Shown: piece by piece, positions 1 through 14,139 of the stretch | How the letters are laid out: each line of letters opens with the position of its first letter | Position numbering within the stretch: position 1 is the stretch's first letter | NCBI RefSeq assembly: GCF_014805685.1 | Contig: NC_060902.1 | Span: 878,645-942,644, forward strand | Source: Silurus meridionalis | Taxonomy: Eukaryota > Chordata > Actinopteri > Siluriformes > Siluridae | DNA length: 64,000 nucleotides | Reading direction: 5' to 3' | Position numbers and translations under genes: made by a program | The notes under the pieces: generated by a model | The model's input: the letters and a program-made list of their open reading frames with translations, nothing else | Databases searched by the model: none | What the model was told of the DNA's origin: nothing

Positions 1-46
<46 letters not shown>
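1..46. repeat. (TATC)n microsatellite
   Basis: An uninterrupted tetranucleotide run that continues off the left edge of the window, so its full length is unknown. Confidence 0.97.
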
Positions 47-2611
47 CTTGTATAATTATTTAAAAATACATAATAAACATAAGACCAGTTTGACTTTTTT
101 TTCTAATATAAATGTCGCTTTCTCATTTCTGTATTTTCTTTTAAATCTCAACATTCTATATATTTGTTTCTTTACGATTCTGTATAAGTCCATAATCATG
201 TTTATGCTAATCACTAAAATACATTTCCATTGCACCAGAGTTAATTCGCAATTTGGGATAAGCAGAATCACGTTTACAGCTTTAACACTCGTAAGAGACT
301 AGAGATGATAAAAAACATCTCCATCAGTGAAATGTGACTTTGTTTTGCCTTCTAGTGTCCCTTTTTTCTTTGTTTATAATTTTATATCTATTATTTGCTT
401 GTAAGATTGGTCTAGAAGGCCCTCACTTGGCCCTTTTGCTGGTGTTTTAGCCTTTTCACAGCTCATACAAGCGAGTTTAATAGCTTGGCTTACATCCAAT
501 TAAAATGATCTGAGCCATGAGGGGACAATAACACTGCTTAACACTGCTTAACACGCTCGCCACGTTTAAGGCTTGTTTCAGAGCCGATTTATGTGCGAAT
601 GAGGATTTTGAACAAGCTATCTTCACTGCTCGAAAGGTTTGATATTTTTGCTTTTAATTATTTAATTTATAATAATATTCAGAAAAACCTATTAAATATT
701 TGGGCAAAATGGTAACTGAGTGTTACATGCTTTTCGTATGAAACTCCGAGCCGCAAAATCTGCATCGAACCGTTTGTGTAAAATACAATGATTCATGTTT
801 TCTGCAATAACGCGTCGAAAACTGGCCGTTATTTCCTGAAGCACTTCACACAGGTCTTTAGTAAACAAATTGTCAGCATACTATGTAGGTTATAAGAGAT
901 CATCTTTTTTTATTTACATTTGCAAATGCTTTGCATCCAAACATTTAGAATTCGCGCGCAAACCAAAACCGTAATATAGGAGCACATTCTGAAACTGGAA
1001 ATGAAAAAAAAAAGAAGTGGAAGTGAAACAAGCAAAAGAAGTCGTTTTTGTTGTCATGCTTGTTTATTCAGTTTCACTGTTGCATTAACACTGTATTGGT
1101 GCAGACATTAAATTAACTTTCACTTACTGAAAGTAAATCCATTATACATACCAACAGTCTGTTGTTGTTGTTCCTGTGTCTTTTCTTTCAGGCTTCCTCC
1201 GAGTCATTTTACATAGTTAACACATAATAAAAGAATAATCTTCCGAATAAACCTTCAGTGATATTTATCACAATTCGTACAATGAAATATCAACCCAGTA
1301 AAAGTTTAGATCTGATTTCAGCATCATGTTGGCGTGCAAAAGAAAAAATACCTCTGCAACTATTTTGGCACTTTATGACAGTCTCACTGCTCACAAGACT
1401 TTAGTGGTCAAATTCAAGTGCTGTCTCTACAGCTGTCTGCTTCCTTTGTAATTGATTGGAGGCTTCCGAGCATTTTACCTCCGTGCCCAACTTTACAAAC
1501 GATTCTTCACAAACTCCACTCCTGGTGTTAAATGATATAAAAAAAGGGAAAGATCATTTTCCGAATACAGTTTCTTATAATGATGTGAAATCCGTGTTTA
1601 AATATTTCCAGTCATGTAGAGCAAAACAATACAAAAGCCCTGTGAATAACCAAAAAATTACTTTTGTTTTTGCTTTTTCTTTCCTATGAGCTCGCTCCGT
1701 TTCTGAATCTCAGGTTTAACGGGTTTTGGCAGTTTTCATGTCATCAAGGCCTAGTTTGTGATAATTGTTCATAACGCCAAACTAGTATTGCACAAGAGCA
1801 TGCTTCTAATAAATACTGTTACGCAGAGAAATATGCCACGCGTTTTGTAATTTAAGCCACACCTGTACCATAGACTTTGTACCAGACTAAAGAAAAAGTA
1901 ATATACACGTCGACTAAAATGCCTTATGTAATTCTGCTACAAGGTTAATGAAATAAATAAATAACGCGATTGTAGTGGGTGTATTGCAAACCGGTGTATT
2001 TTATTATCTTTAAAATAAAAAAAATTTTCATTGGTATTTTCTTCAAATTAGCTAAAATAATATAACATGCATTAATCCACCTGAAGATCACACTTCATTG
2101 TCAGTAGACATCTTGTTCTAAATCTACAAAGTGCAGAGTATACATACATTTACATTATAGCCGATTCTCATATCATCAACACAAATGCGCCGTCGCTCTA
2201 TATCGCATTGGACACGATATTTGCATTACTGTTGAGCTGTAACACTGCGCATGTGCGTAATATAGGTTCTACTAGTACGCTTATATGATAATCGCTGATT
2301 CTTCTAACGTCTCTGCGGTCTTGTGAAAGCGGACCGTGTTCGGCTCTACCTCAATAACTTAAAGAGAACCACTCCTCCACACGTTAAGCTTTTCCAAATT
2401 GATATACGACAATATATCTACTTTCGATCACGTGTCTTTAGGAGCGACTTTAGACGGAAAGCAAGCGCGCGTCATCTCGCATTCCCAAATTTTTCCCCCC
2501 TTTCTCTCTTCTGCGGTTCGACTCCCCCCCCACCCACCCACCACCATCACCACCAACCCCCCCGCAAAAAAACATCCATCGGACTGGACACCGAGTGCAT
2601 GAGTCAGGACG
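47..2611. other. hoxc12-side intergenic DNA and hoxc11 5' region
   Basis: No supportable coding exon is visible. The stretch is AT-rich. Between about 410 and 600 there is a block free of simple repeats with homeodomain-type TAAT cores, and an 11-base unit ACACTGCTTAA is tandemly duplicated near 531-553. The last 300 bases become C-rich and hold the probable hoxc11 promoter and 5' UTR, without an obvious TATA box. The short ORFs at 48-302 and 1456-1689 have no recognisable family features and are not called. Confidence 0.6.
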
Positions 2612-4546
2612 ATGTTTAACTCGGTCAATCTGGGAAACTTCTGCTCCCAGACGCGAAAAGACAGAAGTGCCGAATTCGGGGACCGGGCGGGCTGCGGCTC
2701 GAGCCTCTACCTCCCCAATTGTGCCTACTACGTGCCCGAGTTTTCTTCCTCGTCCTCTGCGGTGTCGTCGTTCCTGCCGCAGGCTTCCTCGCGTCAGATC
2801 GCTTACCCGTACCCCACAAGCCTGTCTCACGTGCAGCCGGTTCGGGACGTGTCATACGGACTGGATCCGTCAGCCAAGTGGCACCACAGAGGGAGCTACG
2901 CGCCGTGCTACGCGGCAGAGGAATGTCTTCCGCCATCGTCCTCCATGACGGAAATGCTGATGAAGAACGAGAGCGTCTATAACAACCACCACCACCACCA
3001 CCATCATCATCATCCTCATCATCATCACCTTCATCAACAAGCCGGCACGAGCTTTTACCCCGCCACGGGAAAGAACAACAACGTCCTCCCCCAAGGTTTC
3101 GATCGTTTTTTCGAGGGTGCCTACGGAGGATCCGTAGAGGACTGCGTGCAAAAAGAAGAGGACGTCAGCAAACCGGATCCGGTGGCGCGTACCGACCCAG
3201 AAAAAGACCCCCAGCGCGAGGGGGAGGACGAAGAAGACGAGCATGGCACCGCAACGTCGGGCGCCTCGTCCGCGGCGGCGAAAGACGACGGCGCCTGCAA
3301 AAACGAGCACTCCAGTAGGTATCCGGCTGCTGTAGAGAGAGAGAGAAAGAGAAAAGGAAGAAAATAAAAAGGGTGAAGGGCTCGAGCCCGGCGTTTCGCC
3401 GGCCAGATTTTACGTGCAGTTTTATAAGCATTCAAAGGATTTTATTATAACCTACAAAACCTATTTCTTGCAACAAGAAGAATTTTTACGACGGCAAAAG
3501 GGCTTTGAAAAGAAATAAACGATATGTTACACACACGCGTAGCTCGAAGTGAGTCTGTGAAACTTTAAGAGCGAGCTGTTGTGACAAATGTTAACTTTGA
3601 TCATGAACTTGCGCTATAGACATTTAAAGGGGATTTTTAAAGGAGACGTGGAGGGTAAAAGCAATTGGGCAGAACAGCGCTGTTTAAACCTACATGCACT
3701 AAGAGCTCGGTAATTGTATGTAAAGAGTTGTAGGGCTTCACATTGCACGCTGAGCTTCTCCTTGTGAAAGTGTGTAGCGTGTTTAACACTCTCTTCTTCA
3801 TTAGGGCGAGAACGGCGTCTTCCTCTCAGTCGAAAAAGTGTTGATGAAAATAAACAGCATGATACATCTCAGCGTTTCTGCTTTAGACCTGAACTCTGGA
3901 AAACGTTGGGGAAAATGTAGCATTTGCACAGTACAGGCGTGCTAACAACAACAAAAATGCTATGAAAAAAAAAAAAAGAAATACAGGCCTTAACTGGGCT
4001 TTTAACTATATCTGTTAGAGATGTGGATATGTTTATCTATATTATAAAATTACATATAACACATAACATATAACAACATAAATTATATTATATTATATTA
4101 TATTATATTATATTATATTATATTATATTATATTATATTAAATTATATTATATTATAGAGATCTTTTGGCAAAATATCATCTCAACATGTTTTTTGCCCA
4201 AAATGTACATTTTTAAATAAAAAAAAAAAACATATAATAAATAATTAATAAGCTGTAGGTACATTTACTGTGAGTGTTTTTATTGCGCTGTTTCATTTTC
4301 ACAATGCGACAATATTAATTACTAACAAACAACCAATTTGTGCATCTAGAAATCAAGTTCCTAAATATTGTTTACAATATTTCTAATCTTTCACGAGCAT
4401 ATTACAAAAACCTGCAAATAGAAAATAAATTGTTTTGTTAACAAGTTTCTGTAATTTTCTCGTGGCAGTTAGCAGGGTGGAGAATACAGAGCCTATAGTA
4501 TGAACTTTATTTCTTCATGACCTTTGACCTAGACTAGTTTTGTATG

Positions 4547-4613
<67 letters not shown>

Positions 4614-4895
4614 TTAGTTTACTTTTTTATATATATATATTTCTTATATTTAATATTTGAAGGTGCCATTCGGACGCGGAAGAAGCGATGCCCTTACACC
4701 AAGTTTCAGATCCGGGAGCTCGAACGCGAGTTTTTCTTTAATGTTTACATAAACAAAGAGAAGCGGCTGCAGCTCTCGCGCATGCTGAACCTCACCGACC
4801 GCCAGGTGAAAATCTGGTTCCAGAACCGACGAATGAAAGAGAAGAAATTAAGCCGAGATCGCCTGCAGTATTTTTCCGGTAACCCTCTTTTGTGA
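2612..4895 (+). CDS. hoxc11: Homeobox protein Hox-C11 (two exons)
   Basis: Posterior (AbdB-class) Hox transcription factor, nuclear, patterning the posterior trunk and tail. Exon 1 is 2612-3314 and exon 2 is 4663-4895; the phase-1 join (A|GT) gives 311 residues, against 304 in human HOXC11. The start is fixed by the family N-terminus [12 protein letters not shown]. Further exon 1 blocks match the family: [39 protein letters not shown] and [11 protein letters not shown] histidine-rich run (about residues 125-141) and an acidic EGEDEEDE stretch follow. The homeodomain is about residues 239-298, with an intact [10 protein letters not shown] recognition helix and the group-11 tail [10 protein letters not shown]. 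The donor is CCA|GTAGGT and the acceptor GAAG|GT. The intron holds (ATATT)n and (AT)n repeats. It is the most 5' Hox gene in the window. Calling it hoxc11b rather than 11a is an inference from cluster content. Confidence 0.97.
4081..4155. repeat. (ATATT)n pentanucleotide repeat in hoxc11 intron
   Basis: About fifteen near-perfect copies of a five-base unit inside the hoxc11 intron. Confidence 0.95.
4518..4530 (-). promoter_or_regulatory. Perfect DR1 nuclear-receptor site
   Basis: On the - strand this reads AGGTCA A AGGTCA, a perfect direct repeat of the consensus half-site with one-base spacing. This is the site class of RXR heterodimers, HNF4 and COUP-TF factors. It lies in the hoxc11 intron, about 130 bases before exon 2. 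A site of 13 fixed bases is unlikely by chance, but occupancy is unknown. Confidence 0.5.
4549..4609. repeat. (AT)n microsatellite in hoxc11 intron
   Basis: About 30 AT units, with a second short AT run at 4629-4640, close to the exon 2 acceptor. Confidence 0.96.
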
Positions 4896-5247
4896 ACTGT
4901 AATTTTTTCACTCATGTGCCGGATGTTATAATAATTCCCAAAAATTTCAATGCAAAGTTGAACCCTGTTGAAGACAAAGCCTGATTTTAGAACATGGTTG
5001 TTGAATACACAAACGTTGGGACTTTTATGGACACATTACCTGATTCACCCTTCAGCATATCTTGCTTTAAAATATCAATCTTAAAACTATATTGATACAT
5101 AAAGAAAGCCATTTACATCCTGTAAAACCTTTTTCTAACAAAGAATTAGGTTTCAATTGACCTTTCCATTAAATAGAACTATTTTACTCTGAATTGATCT
5201 TGGCATATTGTAATGGACGTATCAGAGAAGTTGTGATTGTGTCTAGG

Positions 5248-5304
<57 letters not shown>

Positions 5305-5314
5305 GTTATTATTA
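5248..5314. repeat. (ATT)n microsatellite
   Basis: Trinucleotide run of about 20 units, one GTT interruption near the right end. Confidence 0.95.
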
Positions 5315-6147
5315 ATTGAATCTTGTAGACATTTTATTTACAGGAAAATGCCCACATTTAAGACTATGCAATGTGATTAATCACCTTTGTGTATTATTAC
5401 TCACTGTAAATAAGTTCTTTTTTTATTTTATTTTTTTTTGCAATTTTTTTTGCGTTATCCACTCAGAAAATGAAAGGTCTAAGTGAAGAGAAGGCTGCAG
5501 GGTTTTCTATTTCTATACCATTGTAAGCTGTTGTTTTTGCTAGCTGTTTACATGTTACGCGGTGAAAAATGGGAGGAACGTTGAAATATATGCACATGCA
5601 AGTTAAGAATGTAATAAAAAAAAAGGTAAATTCAATTAATTATCAAGTCAACATACATTTTTCTTTTAAAAATGTAATTGAAATATTTCACTCAGCTCTA
5701 CGATAAACTTCGCTCCAACTTTAAATACAACGTGAACGAAGAGAATTCGATTCAATCTGAAAATACAAGAAACAAAGGCGAAAACAGAGGCGAAACAAAG
5801 TGACGTAAAGTTGAAAATGAACAGTGAAAAACAGTGTGCTGTAGCTCCTGAAAAAGTCATATTTAAAGAATTAATGTTAAACTTATACGAACATTAAACC
5901 GACTATAGTCTGTAATTGGAAAATCAGAGGCATTTCCTCTCGCAAATCAATGCGATTTTTTGGGGTTTTTTTCTTGGCCAAATAAAACCAGCTACAGCCA
6001 ATTATGTCTCAAGTCCTAATTTGCCACTTTTGTCCAGCCGAACGATTCGTCTTATTTTTTTAGTTAGACTAAATGTCTGCAAAAAATTAGGTAGAGCGGA
6101 TTTGTTTGCAGTCCAGGTATAGCCTGAAGATAACAACAGAAAGCAGA

Positions 6148-6149
<2 letters not shown>

Positions 6150-6190
<41 letters not shown>
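6150..6190. repeat. (TG)n microsatellite
   Basis: About 20 dinucleotide units; a second run of about 13 units lies at 6548-6574. Confidence 0.95.
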
Positions 6191-6195
<5 letters not shown>

Positions 6196-9100
6196 GCCTG
6201 CAAGCAGGCTAAGGGTGGGCACTAAAAGAAATTTCCAGCGGTCATTTGAAAACACGTCCAGTCTAGACAACGTCGTAAATGCACCGGCACTAAATTGCAT
6301 TTTTCTTCTCTTAATTGCACCTTCTGCTCGAAGGAGTGAGATTCCTTCCGCCGTAAAAAATAAAATAAAATGGGAAGATACAATCCCAGAAACTAATATT
6401 AAAAAACAACTTCTAACATTTTCCGTTTTAAAGAAAGTTTTATACAAATGACTTATTGAGAGAAGAACATTTTTAATTTTCATTATTTTACACAGAAAGC
6501 TATTCAATAGTTTGGCTTTCGGCAGAAAACAGTTTGGCGGTGAATGTGGTGTGTGTGTGTGTGTGTGTGTGTGTACATTTCACCACATGCTCACCACTAC
6601 TTGTATTATCTGGTTGAGGAAGCTCGTATCATTTTTGTTGGCTTCCAGCTTTTTCATATTGGGTGATGTTGTTTCGATTGCCTAGATTTATCGGGAAATG
6701 CGGCGGATGATGTGCTCAAGGCCCACAATATTTCAGAGCACAAATTGCCTTTGAACTTCCGTGAAGTCAAGGCCAACACCTTTAACCCAGCGCCATAAAG
6801 CGCCATCGAAAAAAACGCTATTGGTGCTAAATGAACGAAAGACCAATGAGACAAATGAGCAAGTCAGGAAGCAAAAAGGAGAGACGACGTGTTAAAAAAG
6901 TTATATCGTAGACATGCAAATCAGGTTAACCATTTACTTCTAAATTTGAACATACAATAAACATGTCCAAAAATTTTAATGAATTCCAATGTAAAATCCA
7001 AACTCTATTTTAATAGAGTCAACAGAATCAATTAGCAAGAACTCCAAGACTTCACGTTGATATTACTTAAAGTTTTAATACTCATTAAAAAAAACTGTAA
7101 TAGCATTCTCCAAAATATGGTCTAAAGACAGCATCCTAAATCCGCTCACAACAAAATCGTATATGTCTTATAAATGCTATTATCACCATGTCTGGAGTTT
7201 CAAACTGTTAGCGAATGCTCATGTCTCACTCACTGCAAAATAAAAAAGCAATTTAAGGGTGTAAAATATAATTAAAAAAATATATGATAAAGGACTTTGT
7301 CATGCTTGTTTGACGTAGCCTTGATAGAGAGTGACCATATTACACATTTAGCAAAGTGAAACTAAGCCGTCAATGGAAATCTCAAGATCTATGCTAAAGT
7401 GTTGACATTTAGAGTCTGCCAATGGTGAGACACAAAATAGGGGCACAACATTTAAATCAAAAGTTTCCCAAATCCCAGGGCCTCATGGACCAAATGGTAG
7501 GAGCCTGGATTCAGATTCCCACAGAGAGGCTGTGAAATAACTCATTGCACATCTGGCTAACATTCATCTGAGGTAGATGTATCATGTATCAACTTTAAAT
7601 AAAGCCATCATCATGGTACTAAAGGAAGAAGAAGAGTGGATTATAACATGATTGTGTACATATATTTATTATAGTATAATGTCATCATGGCACTATTGTT
7701 TGTAATATGTGAGTGATGTCAGTATCACCTGGGTCTTCTGACATTTTACATAAACGTAGGAAATAAACAAAAGCAATGACAGAACCAAATGTAAGGGAAA
7801 GAACAGAAATTGATGAAAAACATTCTTTCTGCATGTGTGTAAATGAGTAAATACAAGGACAAATAATTTGCATTTATTTTGTCCCCTGCTGAGGCACAAC
7901 AGCTCTTTCATGACTGTATACTCTTTCTCCTGCAGCTTGCCAAGGCTTTTTTTATTCCCATCTCCTACATGATGCTTCTGCTTATAAAGCAGCAATGTCT
8001 GGATTGGGTTGCACCAGCTGTTCTTAACTTCTTAAGTTAAAAATGAAATTTCACACTTAGTGCTTTGTAACAACTAGTTTGCTTTATACAAACTGCCTAC
8101 TAAATCTATTTGTGCTGTAAAATCCTAACAAGACGTATTTAATAAGCTGTACACACCTTTTTATTTGTAGTAATGTGTAGTTATGTTTGGTAATAGACTC
8201 AACAACAAAAGCACTTCCAGGTTATTACATATGGAATATAATCAGACAATCCAGCAGACTACCAACTTAGAAACATGAAAACCCTGAAGGCTTTTTGGTG
8301 CCCAAGGAGATCAATCTAAATTGAAATCAAAAGGTTTTCAAGTAGAACCCATTTTTGAAGCTAAACAGCATGTATAGAACTAAAATGAACTTGGAGATAA
8401 CACAATGATACTGCTGCATATCTAAATCTATATTAGTCATTCAGTGTGTATTCATTGTAATATTGTTTATTTCAGTGGTGATAACTGTGCCTCCACATGG
8501 CCATAGTGTTTTCCCAGGTGGCTTTTAAACAGGTGAACAAGAAGTAATGTTGCCCATGTACGATTTTCCATTTTTTTCGCACGTGGCAGCTGATGTTTCA
8601 CAAGAGTAAGCTTTTTGGGCATTAGCATGAATTATGTTTTTCTTTTCCTACAGCAACTAAAGTGGTCCTCAGCTATGGTCTTGGAGCACACCTGTCAAGC
8701 ATATTTGTTGCTTGTCCTGCTTTAGCATTCCCAATACAACTGATCTGCTAATAAACAGGCCGTTCTCAAGACAGCGTGGGTGTGTTAGTCAAGGTCAAAC
8801 ACGAAAAAAAGATGGAAAGGGTTTGTGAAGCAAAGCGCGAATGTCCCATAAAAAAATAATTAACAAATTTTGTTTGGATTATTCTCCATATTCATATTAT
8901 TAATCCTGTAACTGAATTTATTTTTGACTAATCATTATATTACCTAAAGCTAAAGCGCTTTTTTTTGTCAGAAGGTGTTTCGTACTATTCCAAAGAACTG
9001 ACGTACCGGAAAAGGAGGAGCCATTAAAACGTTTACACGCGTAACAGCTCGTTCCTGAACCATCTAAAAGAGATTAGCTACTTTCACCGAGTCTGATATT

Positions 9101-10408
9101 CGAGATTTGGTGTGTCGCGGTTATGCTAAGCAGAGATCAACAACGAGCTTTAGTTAACGTCGAGACCTCCAGACAAAATCGAGGAATTTCACCAGCTACG
9201 TCTACATTCATTAATGTTTTATTTTAATTAGATCGCATTTGTAAGTAAATCGTACAGCATTCTGATCTCGTGCAATTTAATAACTGTTCCGTAACTGACA
9301 TGTTAACAATGATTTTAGAGGACTGCTGAGGTTATGCACATTTTTTTCTTATTATCAGAATGAAACTAATGCACGTGTGTCTGTTTATTTAAGTCCATAC
9401 ATGTTGCAGCATTTAGACATATATTTTGAGGCAACTACGCGTTATCGTGGCTAAAATACTTGCAATATCTTTACAGTGAATGTATTTAGAATAAAAAAGC
9501 AGAATTTGTGGGCAAAAGAGACCATTGTTTCCTATTCTTACTAGAAAAATTAACTACGATTTGGAATTTTTGATGTAAAATGCACAGTGAGTTAATGTAG
9601 TGTTAATTCTGCATGCGGTGTTTACGCTCAGATTAAATTGCTATTCATTAAAACTTCAAATGGATTAAAGAACTGTGAAAATGAGTGACATCGTTTGGAT
9701 TAAATATTTTTTTATTTTATTTATTCATCTATTGTCATATTTGAGAACTTGCTCTAATGAGCACAAAATAAATCTGAAAAAAAAAAGAATAAGAATAAGT
9801 AAACAAAAAACAAATAGAAAAATATTTAAATAGTGAGCTATAAATGAAGAGGTTTGAATTTAAAGTATATTCTATGTGATGCAAGAAACTGTTTGGGGGA
9901 TTTTTGTAATTTAATGGCTGCATATGGTGGCTTCTGATTTATAAATGAAGCTGCCACAGAAAATAAACCCGTCAGGATTGCCCACATATAATATAAATAT
10001 AAATATAATGAGTCAAGTGAAGAGATTTTATTTAACCCAACTACGAGTGAATATCTGTAGCATTTAAAAGGCTCTGCTTTTCTGAAATGTGGTATTTGGT
10101 ATAATAACGCAATGAAGGCCTGTAATAACCTGCATCTTCAGAGCATTAGTGCTTAAACACCGTATTAGAAACCAGTTTCCAGACACTTTCGAGTCTCAGA
10201 TGTAATTTCAGCTCCTCAGTAAAATTTGCTGGGTGTGAAGAGTGAGTGCTATTTTAACTGCATGTTCGGACTCAGAATAAACAACACGAACAGCATCACG
10301 ACCTTCTCTGCCAAGTGTGGAGGAAGGGAAAGCAGGGAGATAAAGCCACGAAGCCGGAATGACAATAAGGGTTCGTGTTAGTGACCTTCACTGGTCAAAG
10401 ATCTGGCG

Positions 10409-10412
<4 letters not shown>

Positions 10413-10451
<39 letters not shown>
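10413..10451. repeat. (AC)n microsatellite
   Basis: About 19 dinucleotide units with no interruption. Confidence 0.95.
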
Positions 10452-10452
<1 letters not shown>

Positions 10453-10917
10453 TAGATATTACACAAAGAGCGAGATCACACGATTGACAGCCAATATTAT
10501 AATTACAAGCATTTTCAGTATTATTATTATTATTATTAAAATTATTTACATTATGGAGAAAAACAGACAGCTTGCAATAATTACATTTTAGGATATAAAT
10601 GTGTACATATATGTTTAACGGCTCAAAAGGGTTTAAATTTACAATGTTAGTTAAAAATAAAAAAAAAGATGTACTACGCATTAAAATGAATAACTCTGGA
10701 ATGTGTCGTTCATTTGTTAAAAACAATTGAATTACAGAAACATAACAAGTATAACAGCCTTTGATTTTACAGTAACGGAATATATAATGTATGCAGTAGG
10801 ATCCTCAGTATGGTTTATAGAATTTAAATTAAAAAAAACAGATAGATTTTATTAATTTTATTAGATACATGAGATACACGAGTTCCTTTACGTATCGATT
10901 GTAATTACAACGCACAG

Positions 10918-10933
10918 CCACCACGATGGCGCT
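10918..10933 (+). promoter_or_regulatory. CTCF-like motif
   Basis: The core CACGATGGCGCT shares the 3' two thirds of the CTCF consensus (AGATGGCGCT) but is weak on the 5' side. CTCF sites are known between Hox genes as domain boundaries. This one lies in the hoxc11 to mir-196 interval. Confidence 0.3.
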
Positions 10934-13900
10934 CTTACTCCGCACAGAAAGCAGAAAAAACTCTCCAACTCCTCTTCTTCAGGAGTAAAGAAGTGGGCCA
11001 ATGAACGCCACACTGTGTTCAGTGATATTGTGTTTACATGATATTGTGTTGATGAAAGAGCAGTGATTAGCGGTGAATGCGATGGATGGTCTGAATTTCA
11101 CAGAAGCTTCTAGACCGTTTTTGATTAAGTATCCGGTTTCTCTATGAATGCAAAGGACCAGGTGCTCAGATAGAATGTTTGAAGAAATGTGATTAGATAA
11201 ATAAAAGTGAGAGGAAGGATTCTCTCTACTGGTGTCACTTCACTGGTGTTATATTGCAAAGACTTTATATGACATCTATGACATTTTTCTCGACCTTGGC
11301 GCCGTTCTGCCACTTTGGGCACGTGAGAATCCGTGCAGTTGCTGTTCAGTTTCTCTTAGTATTGTAAAACTTATAAAGTATTACGTCAGATATATTTTTC
11401 TCACTAATTTGTGACTATTCTTTATCAAATGTATGTTAATGAATAATTCAGCATCTGGTTTAATCTCTAGCTATGACCACTTTGCAATTTCTTCCATGTC
11501 CCTTTTATTCTGTATGGCCTTCCCTGTTTTTTGTTCTGTTTTGTTTTTTATTGTATTTTTGCTTTTGTCATCATATATCATATATTAGCAATGCAATCTT
11601 TGTCCCAATCTCTTGTTATAAATCTTGAAAATGTAAAGAAACAATAATGACAGTGTAAAATACACATCGTCAGAGTATAAATAAGAAAGACTGAATAAAT
11701 TAAGTCATTAAAAAAAATCAAAATCACGCACGTGTCTGTCTTTTTTTTTCATTAAAATATTTCAGCACGTTTTCATGGAAACCAGGCATTCTACTACACA
11801 AGTAATTGCCTTTTATTAAAAAAACGAGACTTTGATTTGTAAGACTTGTATGACTTTCATACTCACTTCGTGCTAGTCCAAAATATCGCTGGATTTACAA
11901 AAATAAGTGCTTACTGTCGCCTTGCTGTGGAACTGATAACCCACCACGTGTATCCCCTGGGGAAAAAAGTCTTTCAGGGGTGAAAAGTGCCAAAGCAGGT
12001 CACTGTACACTTAGCTACTGGTTTCACCTCCTTATACGTTTCAGGGAAGAAATCAGTCTGTATCACTGAAAAACTAATGCTGTGGGAATATGGAAAAATG
12101 CATTCGCTGCAAACCTTTAACAAGGCCTATAGCTTGGACTGAATCTAAAACACCTTCACAGGTCAAAAGATTTGCAGTGAACAAGTGCCTACACATGAAA
12201 CCAACCAAGGTGAAGTGTATTATAGAAACAATTCCTGCACGGAAAAAAGAATTTAGAGGAATACTGTTGAGCTTTAATGGCTTTAACACTAACAGCAATT
12301 TAAATAGCTGTAGCATTTATAATAAATTAGAAATATAAATCTGATATGCCTGTTTTGCATTAATGTAAATGTCAGTGCTAAGGCGGTAACAATCACACAG
12401 GTTAGTGTGCTGTCCATCCTTTACATAAGCTCCAGATATCAACAACTTTTACACTGATGATCATGCTTTTTTTTTTATTACTATTTATTTGTGCATGTAA
12501 AAAGCATCTTGCTTTTTATTCAGGTCAAGTCTGTGTCTCTGATATCCATCCTGGTGTTTTTTTTTAGGTACAGACTGAATGTTGGCCTTCAACCAGGCCA
12601 CAATGGCCTTAACAATGATCACAAGGCATTGTCCATCTGGCTCGCATTGTTTACATGCATTGGTCCTTTGAAGAAAAAAAAAGGGGGGTTATGCACCTAA
12701 CTTTTGCTAAAAAAAATAAAAAGGAATTCTTTATATGAGTATTGAGTATTTAGAATAAAAAATATATTTTCATTTTTTGATTTTAATATATTTTAATTTT
12801 TTGGTTGATTATATAAAACTAATATTCTTAGACTTTTGGTGTGAATGGGTTTACATCGACAATAATTATCCAAAGACCTCAGAAAATACTTGTCTCTGGG
12901 TTTTTTTTGGGGTTTTTTTGGGAGGTGTGTAATTGTGTGTGTATAATTGGAAATGTGTCATTTTTAAGATTTTCAAGATTTTGAATGTTTTAATTAACTT
13001 CTCTTATTTATACACCTCTTAAATCTGAAAGTGAATTACAAAATGGTCTAATAATAATATAACTAAAGAAACGAAGTTCTGTATCGTAATATGAAGAAAT
13101 AAAATAATTATAGTGTGCAACATTGGTAACAGAACCTAAACCATGGTAATTAAATCATTAATTAAGTAAACAAACCAAAAATTACAAAATGATGTATTAT
13201 AATGAGAGGACATTAACGTTGGGCTTCATAATTTTAGTCAACATTACAACGTTGTCTGAATTAAACAATTACATTTTAAACAGCATTTTTTATATTATAA
13301 TTTCTCATGTTGGATTAAAGTGCATAAGAATTTGATTGAAACTTCACGTAAGAATATTTTTGAAATTCTTATTGCTCATTGACTCTAAACAGCTTAAGAA
13401 AAGACATGCATAGTTAAACTGCAGAGTGTGTTAGATGTTGTCCTAAAGATCAGTTGTGTAATTCTACTCAGGTAATCCTATTCCAGAATATCACACACAA
13501 AGAAATTCATTTAGTAAATAAAATTTGTGGTTTAATACAAAAATATATATTATATTAAACACTAACTATATGTACAGCAGTGGTTGTATTTTGAAAGGGC
13601 GCGCTTGGCTTCACCGAGAGAAGAGCGTCACCATGGGGTCAAGAATAGTATTGCACTTTACAGATTAGGATCCGGTCTAGGCATGTAAAGCTGTGAGAAA
13701 TGACTGCAGACTGCAACAGTTCAGACCTTTGCTGGAGAGGTTTTTCCAAACAAACATTCATATCAATAGCGCAAGTGCATGAAGAGAACTCTAATGGCTT
13801 GTCGTGTATTTATGACACACACACATTTACTCTACAAGATAAATATTGTCTGCAATACACAGCCAGAAACCCGCAGTGTTGAGTTCATGCAGCCTTCATT

Positions 13901-14139
13901 TCAATCTAGCTGTAAATCTGCTTTATATAATGACAAACATCAGATTTCTAGTTCCTGTTGTTATTTTAAATAAACAAATAACTTCCCATGAGACATTGCA
14001 GTAAAGAAAAATCAATGCACCTTTTTCATTTTCGATTAGATTTTGTCCAAGAAAACGCCCAAGACAAAGAGAAGAAAAAAGAGAGAAAGACGGTGAGAGA
14101 GAGAAGGGTTGAATTGTAAGTGAAGCCATAACGTTGATT

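Larger units (their letters stand above)
4896..14139. other. hoxc11 3' flank and interval where hoxc10 would lie
   Basis: In vertebrate HoxC clusters hoxc10 lies between c11 and mir-196. No group-10 homeobox, hexapeptide or N-terminal motif could be found here on either strand. A possible hoxc11 polyadenylation signal (AATAAA) is at 5613-5618. Simple repeats: (ATT)n 5248-5314, (TG)n 6150-6190 and 6548-6574, (AC)n 10413-10451. A block at about 8970-9220 is richer in CpG than its AT-rich surroundings and could be an old promoter or enhancer. All ORFs of 60-112 residues here lack family features or run through simple repeats. The rest shows nothing I can identify. Confidence 0.6.

Noticed and set aside
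12074..12338. Overlapping 80-residue ORFs on both strands
   Set aside because: No recognisable domain, no splice context, and opposite-strand mirror ORFs of equal length suggest chance.
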